Below, piece after piece: positions 17,448 through 25,463 of a stretch of DNA of 64,000 nt (position 1 is the stretch's first letter; each line of letters begins with the position of its first letter). The notes under the pieces were generated by a model. It saw only the letters and a program-made list of their open reading frames with translations. It made no database searches and was not told the origin of the DNA. Made by a program: the position numbers and the translations under genes. This DNA is from Hathewaya limosa (GTDB taxonomy: Bacteria; Bacillota; Clostridia; Clostridiales; Clostridiaceae): positions 1 through 64,000 of the forward strand of contig NZ_JAUSWN010000007.1 in assembly GCF_030815255.1 (NCBI RefSeq), written 5' to 3'.

Positions 17448-18314
17448 ATGATAATAGATAAATTATTTAAAGTGGTAGAGGAAAAAGGACATGTATGTCT
17501 TGGATTAGATACAGATGTAACTTATCTGCCAACAGGGTATTTAAAGAAATTTGCAAGTATAAGTGATGCAATATTTAATTTCAATAAAGAGATAATAGAT
17601 AGTACATTTGATGTGGTAGCGTGTTATAAGGTTCAAATTGCTTATTATGAGGCGTATGGAATAGAAGGATTAAAAGCATATTCAAAAACCTTAAAATATA
17701 TAAGAGAAAAAAATGTAATAAGTATTGCAGATATAAAAAGAGGGGATATTGCTAAAACAGCTGAAATGTATGCTAAGGCTCATTTTACTGGAGCATTTGA
17801 AAGTGATTTTATAACTTTAAATCCTTATATGGGATTAGATAGTATAGAACCTTATTTAGAATATGTAAAAAACAAAGAAAAAGGAATTTTTGTACTAATA
17901 AGAACATCTAATAGAGGTGCTGAAGATATAGAGTATATAGAAACAAAGGAATGTAGTAGAGTATATAAAAGGGTTGGAGAAAAGATTAAAAATTTAGGTA
18001 AGGAATATTTAGGAACATGTGGATATAGTTCCATAGGTGGTGTAATGGGATGTACTCATGCTGATGAAGGTATTGAGATGAGAAAATTATTAAATGATAC
18101 ATTTTTCTTAATACCAGGTTATGGTGCTCAAGGTGGCGGAGCAAAAGATGTTATACCTTATTTAAAAAATGGTAATGGTGGAGTAGTAAATTCTTCAAGA
18201 GGTATATTACTTGCTTATAGAAAAAAAGAAAATGGAGAAAAAGAATTTGCCAATTGTGCAAGAGAGGCAGCTATTGCTATGAAAAATGCAATATTAAACG
18301 AAATAAATAAGTAA
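17448..18314 (+). CDS. pyrF: Orotidine 5'-phosphate decarboxylase
   Basis: Last step to UMP. At 288 aa it belongs to the longer type 2 family (PyrF_2) common in Clostridia. Visible are CLGLDTD at the N-terminus, the catalytic Lys-Asp array in ISIADIKRGDIAKTAE, and the phosphate loop LIPGYGAQGGGAKDV. The start follows TAGGAGG. It lies 14 bases before pyrK. Confidence 0.95.
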   Translation: MIIDKLFKVVEEKGHVCLGLDTDVTYLPTGYLKKFASISDAIFNFNKEIIDSTFDVVACYKVQIAYYEAYGIEGLKAYSKTLKYIREKNVISIADIKRGDIAKTAEMYAKAHFTGAFESDFITLNPYMGLDSIEPYLEYVKNKEKGIFVLIRTSNRGAEDIEYIETKECSRVYKRVGEKIKNLGKEYLGTCGYSSIGGVMGCTHADEGIEMRKLLNDTFFLIPGYGAQGGGAKDVIPYLKNGNGGVVNSSRGILLAYRKKENGEKEFANCAREAAIAMKNAILNEINK

Positions 18315-18328
18315 AGGAGAGAATACCT

Positions 18329-19063
18329 TTGATATGTTCTATAGAAAAAGTTATAAAAAATAAAAAAATACAAGAGGGAATATATGAAATTCATATAGAA
18401 GGAAATTTTCAGGGAATACCAGGTCAATTCTATATGTTAAAGCCTTTACAAGGAAATATATTATTACCAAGACCCATTAGTATTTATGATGTTAAAGATA
18501 ATTATATAAGTTTTTTATATCAAGTAGTTGGAGAAGGTACTGACCTTATGAAAAATTTGAATAAAGGTGATGAAATTCAAATAATGGGGCCTTTGGGTAA
18601 TGGATTTAATATTGAGGATATTAGTGGAAAAGTGGCATTAGTTGCAGGGGGAATAGGTATAGCACCGATGGTATATCTAAGCCAAAAACTAGGAAAATGT
18701 GAAGTAGATTTCTATGCTGGATTTAGAACTGTGGATTATTCTGTGGATAATGTGGAAAAAAATGTAAACAAAGTAGAAATAGCTACAGAACAAGGGATAA
18801 AAGGACATAAAGGATATGTTACAGATTTATTGAAACCAGAAAAATATGACATAGTTATAACTTGTGGACCAACGGTTATGATGAAAAAAGTTGTAAAAAT
18901 GTGCATGGAACAAGAAACAAAGGTATTGGTATCTATGGAAAATAGAATGGCATGTGGATTAGGCGCTTGTCTTGGATGTACATGTAAAACGAAGGAAGGA
19001 AATAAGACAGTCTGCAAAACTGGGCCTGTATTTATAGGAGAGGATTTGATATGGAATGATTAA
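18329..19063 (+). CDS. pyrK: Dihydroorotate dehydrogenase electron transfer subunit
   Basis: Carries electrons from PyrD to NAD+ in the type 1B dihydroorotate dehydrogenase. The 244-aa protein has a flavin-binding ferredoxin reductase fold (LPRPISIYDV for FAD, GGIGIAPMVYL for NAD) and a C-terminal [2Fe-2S] site formed by CGLGACLGCTC plus a Cys 11 to 12 residues later. The start is a TTG seven bases after AAAGGAGAG; no nearby ATG has a site. Its end overlaps the pyrD start by eight bases, so the subunits are coupled. Confidence 0.94.
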   Translation: MICSIEKVIKNKKIQEGIYEIHIEGNFQGIPGQFYMLKPLQGNILLPRPISIYDVKDNYISFLYQVVGEGTDLMKNLNKGDEIQIMGPLGNGFNIEDISGKVALVAGGIGIAPMVYLSQKLGKCEVDFYAGFRTVDYSVDNVEKNVNKVEIATEQGIKGHKGYVTDLLKPEKYDIVITCGPTVMMKKVVKMCMEQETKVLVSMENRMACGLGACLGCTCKTKEGNKTVCKTGPVFIGEDLIWND

Positions 19064-19952
19064 GGTAGATATGTGTGGAATAGAATTTAAAAACCCTGTA
19101 ATAACAGCTTCTGGAACATTTGGTTTTGGAGGAGAATATGAACCTATTTATGATGTATCAAAACTAGGAGGAATATGTACCAAAGGACTTACTATTAATA
19201 AAAAAGATGGAAATGATGGAGTAAGAGTGTGGGAAACTACATCGGGAATGTTAAATAGTGTAGGTCTTCAAAATCCAGGAATACATGGATTTATACAAGA
19301 CTATTTACCTCATATGGAGAAGTTAGGCAATGTAATCATAGCTAACTTAGGAGGGGCAACTTTGGAAGACTATATTGAGGGAATAAAAATTTTAAATAAT
19401 ACATCGGTTCAAATGATCGAGTTAAATATATCTTGTCCTAATGTAAAAAATGGCGGAATGGCTTTTGGAATAAAATCAAAAGTGGCACATGAAATAGTAA
19501 GAGAAGTAAAAAGAGTCTGTAAGAAGCCATTAATGGTTAAATTATCACCTAATGCAGAGGATATTGTAGATATGGCACAAGCATGTTGTGCCGCAGGAGC
19601 AGATGCGTTATCTCTTGTAAATACATTTAAAGGGTTGGCTGTAGATATAAAAAGAAGAAAACTAGTTTTCAATAATGGATGTGCAGGTTTTTCAGGGCCG
19701 GCTATAAAACCTATTGCCCTAAGAATGGTTTATGAAGTTTGTAAAAATGTAGATGTTCCAGTTGTAGGATTAGGGGGAATAATGACTGCAGAGGATGCAA
19801 TAGAGTTTATAATGGCAGGAGCTACGGCGATTCAAATTGGAACAGTAAACTTTGTAAATCCTAAAGCTGGAATTGACATAATAGAAGGAATAGAAAATTT
19901 TATGATAAAAGAAGGTATAAAAGATTTATCTGAAATAAGAGGGATCTTATAA
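19056..19952 (+). CDS. pyrD: Dihydroorotate dehydrogenase B, catalytic subunit
   Basis: A 298-aa FMN enzyme that oxidises dihydroorotate to orotate. TASGTFGFGGEY, the active-site stretch ELNISCPNVKNGG (with catalytic Cys), VKLSPNA, NTFKGLAVD and the phosphate-binding GLGGIMTAEDA and GATAIQIGT are all in place. Class 1B is shown by the Cys base and by pyrK next door. GGAGAGG lies within pyrK. A 104-base AT-rich gap separates it from pyrE. Confidence 0.96.
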   Translation: MIKVDMCGIEFKNPVITASGTFGFGGEYEPIYDVSKLGGICTKGLTINKKDGNDGVRVWETTSGMLNSVGLQNPGIHGFIQDYLPHMEKLGNVIIANLGGATLEDYIEGIKILNNTSVQMIELNISCPNVKNGGMAFGIKSKVAHEIVREVKRVCKKPLMVKLSPNAEDIVDMAQACCAAGADALSLVNTFKGLAVDIKRRKLVFNNGCAGFSGPAIKPIALRMVYEVCKNVDVPVVGLGGIMTAEDAIEFIMAGATAIQIGTVNFVNPKAGIDIIEGIENFMIKEGIKDLSEIRGIL

Positions 19953-20056
19953 TATAAAGCTGAGTGTTAGATTAAGTAAAGGAAAATATAAATAAAAAAA
20001 TATAAAAATAATGATAATAAACTAAAAATACAAAAAAAATTAGGAGGATTTAAATA

Positions 20057-20626
20057 ATGAATAAAATTAATGTGATTGATATATTGAAGGAAAGTGAAGC
20101 TTTATTAGAAGGACATTTTTTATTATCATCAGGAAGACATAGTGATAAGTATTGTCAATGTGCTAAGTTGCTCCAATATCCTGATAAGGCAGAAAAAGTT
20201 TTAAGTGTGGTTTGTGATAAAGTAAAAGACTTAGATTTTGATATGGTTGTAGGACCAGCTATGGGTGGAGTCATAGTTGCATATGAAATGGGAAGACAAT
20301 TAGGTAAACCAGCTATATTTACTGAAAGAGTTAATGGAGAAATGCAATTAAGAAGAGGATTTGAAATTCAAAAAGGACAAAAGGTTATAATTACAGAAGA
20401 TGTTGTAACAACAGGAAAATCTTCCATGGAAACAGCTAAGATTTTAAAGGAATTAGGAGCGGAAGTTATAGGAATAACTTGTATAGTAAATAGAGGTGGA
20501 GCTAATGTTGAATTACCAATATATAGCTGTATAGATCTTAATATAGAAAGTTTTGAAAAAGAAGAATGTCCATTATGTAAACAAGGAATGGAATATATAA
20601 AACCAGGAAGTAGAAATATTAAATAG
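20057..20626 (+). CDS. pyrE: Orotate phosphoribosyltransferase
   Basis: Adds ribose phosphate from PRPP to orotate. A 189-aa type I phosphoribosyltransferase with FLLSSGRHSDKYCQC at the N-terminus and the PRPP loop VIITEDVVTTGKSS. The length and the C-terminal cysteines (ECPLC) are those of the clostridial/archaeal-like form. TAGGAGG precedes the ATG. Last gene of the operon; the terminator at 20667-20729 follows. Confidence 0.95.
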   Translation: MNKINVIDILKESEALLEGHFLLSSGRHSDKYCQCAKLLQYPDKAEKVLSVVCDKVKDLDFDMVVGPAMGGVIVAYEMGRQLGKPAIFTERVNGEMQLRRGFEIQKGQKVIITEDVVTTGKSSMETAKILKELGAEVIGITCIVNRGGANVELPIYSCIDLNIESFEKEECPLCKQGMEYIKPGSRNIK

Positions 20627-20666
20627 ATTATAGAAAAATTTAAAAATATAATACACCAATGTGGAG

Positions 20667-20730
20667 AACACTCTACTAAGTATAAACAGTTGAAAATATT
20701 GTTGTGAAAACTACTTAGTAGGGTGTTTTT
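20667..20730 (+). terminator. Terminator of the pyr operon
   Basis: A 16-bp stem (20667-20682 with 20712-20727, one wobble pair) encloses a 29-base loop and is followed by TTTTT. The remaining gap up to 21038 is AT-rich and holds a TATAAT at 20941-20946 for the collagenase gene without a recognisable -35. Confidence 0.8.
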
Positions 20731-21038
20731 ATATTAAGTTCCAAAAAAATTATTAAAAATCATGCAAATAAATTTTTGCTATGTGGAGGTAAAAACTAAA
20801 GGTTAATGGGAAAATATATGTATTGTAATAGTGTGTGTTAAAGAGAATAAGAGTACTAAAAAGAAAAATTTAATTTATATTTTTAAATAGTTAATTTAAA
20901 AGTTAACAAAAAATTCATATCATGTTCTGAAAATTCACAGTATAATAAAATAAACAATATAAGAAAGACTTAAATCCAAATTATAATATAACTTAAAATT
21001 AATTTGAAATTTAAGTCGAAAAATGAGGGGGAATAAAT

Positions 21039-24000
21039 TTGGGTAAAAATTTAAAGGTGCTAATGTCCATTATTGAAAATCAAAGTGGTGCCAGAAAAAA
21101 AATTCAAAAAACAGCTCTTGTAACATGTATGACTACAACCATGGTTTTAAATAGTGCAATAGGAGTTATGGCTTTTCCTCAAACAAAAGAAATACCGAAT
21201 GAAAGGATTGAATGTAATAATAAATCAAAACAAATAACTACAGAAAATGTAGAGGCACTAAAAACTAACAATGAAATAGAAAAAACAAAATCAACTGTTA
21301 CTTTAATAAATGAACCAGGAAAAATTACAAATAAGATTATAAAGAAATCTTCTAGAGGTTCAGAACAAAAATATACCTTAGAACAACTTTCTAATATGAA
21401 TTACAAGGAAATGTCAGAAGCAGTTGCAGGTACAACATGGAGCAATATTGAAGGATTATTTAAATATAGTACAGAAAGTTATAAATTCTATTCAAATAAA
21501 GAGCGTATACAATATTTATTAAATGATTTAGCACAAAGATCGAAAACGTTTTCTAATACTGATAATAAAGGTATTCCTACAATCATAGAAGTTTTAAGAT
21601 CAGGATTTTATTTAGCATACTATAATGATTCATTGAGCTATCTTAATAGTTATGATTTTAAGAAAAAATGTTTTATATCTATGAATTCATTATTGGATAA
21701 TCCTAACTTTCACTTTGGAACTAAAGTTCAAAATGGGGTTATTGCATCCTTAGGTATGCTTATCGGTAATACGGCTTGTGACTCCAATATAATGAATAAG
21801 TGTGTTCCTTTAATTAGAGATTATAAAGAAAATCTTAATGAATATAGTAAAGATTCATCAAAGGGAAATGCAATGTATGAGATTATTAAAGGTATACGCT
21901 ATTATGTAAATACCTGTTCTTATAGTAAGGAAGCTAAGGATATGGAATGGTATGGAAAAATTTCTGGTTTCTTAGATGAACTTAAAAATATAAGTTTAAT
22001 TAATAATGGTAATGGAAAGTGGCTTATAGATAATGCAATATCTGATTTTAAAGATTGGGCAATATATTATGGAGATGATAAAAAGGCTATAGAAGGTTTA
22101 ACTGAAATTATGGATAATTCACCTAAGTATTCTGAAAAGTTTTTTTCTATAGCTAGTAAAATATATAGTAATTATAATGGTAAAGATGCTCATGGAAATA
22201 CTATAGACTACAATAAATTAAAAGAAGAAGGTCTTAAACATCATCTTCCTAAAACATACACTTTTGATAATGGTACCATAATAATGGATGTAGGAGAAAA
22301 GGTTTCAGAAGAAAAAGTTAAAAGACTTTATTGGGCAGCTAAAGAAGTTGAATCTCAATTTTTTAGAGTAGTAGGTAATGATAAAGCGTTAGAACCAGGA
22401 AATCCAGATGATATTTTAAGAATAAAAATATATAATTCACCACAAGATTATAAGGTAAATTGGTATTTAAGCAATGTAAGTACAGATAATGGAGGTATTT
22501 ATATCGAGCCTAGAGGAACTTTCTATACATTTGAAAGAACTGCGGAAGAAAATATTTATAGTGTGGAAGAACTATTTAGACATGAATTTACTCATTATCT
22601 TCAAAGTAGATATTTAGTTCATGGAATGTGGGGACAAGGTCCTTTATATAATAATAGTAATATGAACTGGTATGATGAAGGAACAGCAGAATTTTTTGCA
22701 GGGTCAACTCGTGTAGAAAATATAAAACCAAGAAGTGCAATAATAAATCAATTGTCATCAAATAAAGAAAAAAGATTTAGTATAAAACAAGTACTGGAGT
22801 CTACTTATAGTAGTGGATGGGAATTCTATAATTATGGATGTGTTTTTGCAAGTTATCTATATAATCATGATATAGAAACATTTAATAAAATAAATGAAGC
22901 TATAAATAAAGAAGATTATAAGGAATATAATAGTATTCTTTCAAGCTTAAAAAATGATACAGAGAAAAATAATAGATATCAAAAATATATGCAAGAATTA
23001 ATAGATAATAGGCAGAATATAGGAACACCACTAGTATCAGATGAATATATAAAAAATCATGCAAAAAGGTCACTTTCTGAAATTTCTTCTGATATAGTTA
23101 ATGTTAGTGAGATTAAAGAAGTGAAAAATGAAGCTTTAAAATCCGATAATGTAAATTCTTTTAAGATCTCAGGAATTTATACAGGAGAAAATTCTGTTGA
23201 TAAATTAACTGATTGGAATAAAATGAATAAAAAAGCTAATGAAATTTTAAGAACTCTTGAAAACAAAGGATGGTCAGGATATAAAACAGTTACATGTTAT
23301 TTCACTGATTATAAAGTTGTGAATGGTAAGTATCAATTTAATTTAGTATTTAAAGGCTTGTTAAATGATTTAACCTCAATAAAAGAAGATAATAAAAAAC
23401 CTATAGCTAAAATAAATATAGCTAAAAATAATGTTAAACTAAATGAGGATATACAGTTTAATGGAGATGAATCAACTGATACAGATGGAAATATAGTATC
23501 TTATTTATGGGATTTTGGAGATGGAAAAACAAGTAATGAAGTTAATCCTAACCATAAATATAGTAAGGAAGGTTGCTATGATGTCAAACTTAAAGTAACT
23601 GATGATAAAGGTGCAATTGGAGAAGAAACAATAAAAATATCAGTAGTAAATAATATTATAACAAAAGAACAAGAACCTAATGATAAGTTTAACGACGCTA
23701 ATGGTCCTATATATAATAATATGCCAGTAGAGGGAACATTAGAAAGGGAGGATCAAGATACATTTTATTTTAATGTAGATAAGAAAGGGAAAGTTAGTAT
23801 AAATATAGATAGTGATAATTTATATTATACTTGGGTAGTTTATAAGGCAAATGATACTAGTAAGTATGTTTGTTGGAAACAGCGTACAGAGGGAAACACA
23901 ACTAAAGGTGAGTTTGATGCTAATGAAGGAAAGTATTATTTAAAGTTATATCCTACGCATAATTTCAATGGTGATATAAATTATAAAATAAGTTTAAAAG

Positions 24001-24515
24001 GAGTTAAAGAAAATCAGAATAAACAGTTTAAAGGAGATAAACCTATTGATGAGGAATTAGGTTATGATGTCAAAGCTAAAGTAACTGGTGATAAAGGTAT
24101 AACTAAAAGAGAAATCATAGAAATACCTGTGTTAAAGGATAAACATGATTTTATAGTAAGAGAAGAAGAACCTAATGATGGTTTTAATAATGCTAATGGT
24201 CCTATATATAATAATATTTCAGTAGAGGGAATGTTGCAAAAAGAAGATCAAGATACATTTTGTTTCTATGCAGATAAAAAAGGAAAAGTTAACATAAATA
24301 TAGATAGCAATAATTCCAATTATACTTGGGTAGTTTATAAGGCAAATGATACTAGTAAGTATGTTTGTTGGAAACAGCGTATAGAGGGAAATACAACTAA
24401 AGGTGAGTTTGATGCTAATGAAGGAAAGTATTATTTAAAATTATATACTATTCATAATTGTAAAGATAATATACATTATAAAATTAATTTAAAAGGGGTC
24501 AGAGCAAATAATTAA
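21039..24515 (+). CDS. Secreted M9 collagenase with PKD and two collagen-binding domains
   Basis: A 1158-aa secreted zinc metalloprotease that degrades collagen. N-terminal signal region (basic segment to about 25, hydrophobic 26-45), activator domain (about 90-400), peptidase domain with HEFTH (515-519) and third zinc ligand Glu547 in DEGTAEF, at the same spacing as in ColG. Then PKD (about 788-872), a PPC collagen-binding domain (877-990), a shrunken PKD remnant (about 996-1034) and a second PPC domain (1041-1158). The layout thus differs from both ColG (one PKD, two CBDs) and ColH (two PKDs, one CBD). The start is a TTG seven bases after GAGGGGG. Monocistronic; a bidirectional terminator follows. 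A toxin-like virulence or nutrient-acquisition factor. Confidence 0.94.
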   Translation: MGKNLKVLMSIIENQSGARKKIQKTALVTCMTTTMVLNSAIGVMAFPQTKEIPNERIECNNKSKQITTENVEALKTNNEIEKTKSTVTLINEPGKITNKIIKKSSRGSEQKYTLEQLSNMNYKEMSEAVAGTTWSNIEGLFKYSTESYKFYSNKERIQYLLNDLAQRSKTFSNTDNKGIPTIIEVLRSGFYLAYYNDSLSYLNSYDFKKKCFISMNSLLDNPNFHFGTKVQNGVIASLGMLIGNTACDSNIMNKCVPLIRDYKENLNEYSKDSSKGNAMYEIIKGIRYYVNTCSYSKEAKDMEWYGKISGFLDELKNISLINNGNGKWLIDNAISDFKDWAIYYGDDKKAIEGLTEIMDNSPKYSEKFFSIASKIYSNYNGKDAHGNTIDYNKLKEEGLKHHLPKTYTFDNGTIIMDVGEKVSEEKVKRLYWAAKEVESQFFRVVGNDKALEPGNPDDILRIKIYNSPQDYKVNWYLSNVSTDNGGIYIEPRGTFYTFERTAEENIYSVEELFRHEFTHYLQSRYLVHGMWGQGPLYNNSNMNWYDEGTAEFFAGSTRVENIKPRSAIINQLSSNKEKRFSIKQVLESTYSSGWEFYNYGCVFASYLYNHDIETFNKINEAINKEDYKEYNSILSSLKNDTEKNNRYQKYMQELIDNRQNIGTPLVSDEYIKNHAKRSLSEISSDIVNVSEIKEVKNEALKSDNVNSFKISGIYTGENSVDKLTDWNKMNKKANEILRTLENKGWSGYKTVTCYFTDYKVVNGKYQFNLVFKGLLNDLTSIKEDNKKPIAKINIAKNNVKLNEDIQFNGDESTDTDGNIVSYLWDFGDGKTSNEVNPNHKYSKEGCYDVKLKVTDDKGAIGEETIKISVVNNIITKEQEPNDKFNDANGPIYNNMPVEGTLEREDQDTFYFNVDKKGKVSINIDSDNLYYTWVVYKANDTSKYVCWKQRTEGNTTKGEFDANEGKYYLKLYPTHNFNGDINYKISLKGVKENQNKQFKGDKPIDEELGYDVKAKVTGDKGITKREIIEIPVLKDKHDFIVREEEPNDGFNNANGPIYNNISVEGMLQKEDQDTFCFYADKKGKVNINIDSNNSNYTWVVYKANDTSKYVCWKQRIEGNTTKGEFDANEGKYYLKLYTIHNCKDNIHYKINLKGVRANN
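23454..24437 (+). repeat. Tandem PKD-PPC duplication inside the collagenase gene
   Basis: The PPC segments repeat with a 495-base offset; 23826-23886 and 24321-24381 are identical over 61 bases. The upstream PKD parts align with offsets of 570 bases at the start and 486 at the end, so the second PKD copy has lost 84 bases (28 codons) in frame. Confidence 0.85.
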
Positions 24516-24566
24516 GCTATATCAAAAGATAAATATAGGATATTACAATTAATAAACTAAAAAAAT

Positions 24567-24640
24567 AACAGTACTTTTGTAACTAACCTTTTAATTTATG
24601 TTAAAGATAAGGGGTGAAAGTTACAGAAGTACTGTTTTAT
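24567..24640. terminator. Bidirectional terminator between collagenase and pflA
   Basis: An 18-bp stem (24567-24584 with 24619-24636, one mismatch) with T-rich flank TTTTAT on the plus strand and A-rich left flank giving U on the minus strand. Lies between convergent genes. Confidence 0.8.
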
Positions 24641-24662
24641 ATGTTATTTGATATATTTAAAG

Positions 24663-25385
24663 TTATATGTTTAATTTCTTATATAAGTAATTTTCAAGTT
24701 CTTTAGTCTTTATTTTATCCATAGGAGGTACATTTTCAAGTTTATAAGGAATATTTAAATTTGTATATTTATGTGTACCTATAGTGTGATAGGGTAGTAA
24801 TTCTATTTTCTCTACATTATCAATGGTCCTTATTATTGTAGCAAGTTTATCAATATGTTCTATAGAATCTGTAATGCCAGGTACTATGACATGTCGTATC
24901 CAAACTTTATTTTTATTTCTTTTTATAGCATCTAAAAATATATAAAATTGTTTCATACTTTGACAAGTAAGTTTTTTAAAATTTTCTTCATCTATATGTT
25001 TTATATCTAAAAGGACTAGATCTGTATATTTTAAAATTTGATCATAGTATTTAGAAATTCCTATTCCAGATGTATCTATAGTGGTATGAATATTGTTTTC
25101 TTTACATAGTTTTAAACAATCTATTAAAAATTCAGGTTGCATAATGGGATCTCCTCCTGAAAAGGTAACTCCTCCACCTGATTTATCAAAATATGGTTTG
25201 AATCTTATAAGTTTTTTTAAAAGTGCTCCTGGAGTATATTCTGTTCCGCCAGAAAAATTCCAAGTATCAGGATTGTGGCAATAAGCACATCTGAGAGCAC
25301 ATCCTTGAAAAAATACTACTGTTCTAATCCCAGGACCATCTACAAGTCCCATACTTTCAAAAGAATGAATAAATCCTATGTTCAT
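24663..25385 (-). CDS. pflA: Pyruvate formate-lyase activating enzyme
   Basis: Radical SAM enzyme that installs the glycyl radical on PflB. The 240-aa protein has the cluster motif CALRCAYC in FFQGCALRCAYCHNPDTW, the glycine-rich SGGGVTFSGGDP that holds SAM, and LLDIKH. Length is standard. AGGAGG precedes the ATG. It follows pflB on the minus strand, 78 bases downstream, with a stem-loop in between. Confidence 0.95.
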   Translation of the reverse strand: MNIGFIHSFESMGLVDGPGIRTVVFFQGCALRCAYCHNPDTWNFSGGTEYTPGALLKKLIRFKPYFDKSGGGVTFSGGDPIMQPEFLIDCLKLCKENNIHTTIDTSGIGISKYYDQILKYTDLVLLDIKHIDEENFKKLTCQSMKQFYIFLDAIKRNKNKVWIRHVIVPGITDSIEHIDKLATIIRTIDNVEKIELLPYHTIGTHKYTNLNIPYKLENVPPMDKIKTKELENYLYKKLNI

Positions 25386-25404
25386 TATATCCTCCTAAAC
25401 AAGT

Positions 25405-25434
25405 GAGAATAGCTTATAAGTATAAGCTATTCTC
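25405..25434 (-). repeat. Perfect stem-loop between pflB and pflA
   Basis: Fourteen-base arms (25405-25418 and 25421-25434) with a two-base spacer. No T run follows on the minus strand, so it is more likely an RNA processing or stability element that sets the pflB:pflA ratio than a full terminator (inference). Confidence 0.6.
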
Positions 25435-25463
25435 TAAGGTTATTTATTAAAACTGCATTTAAA

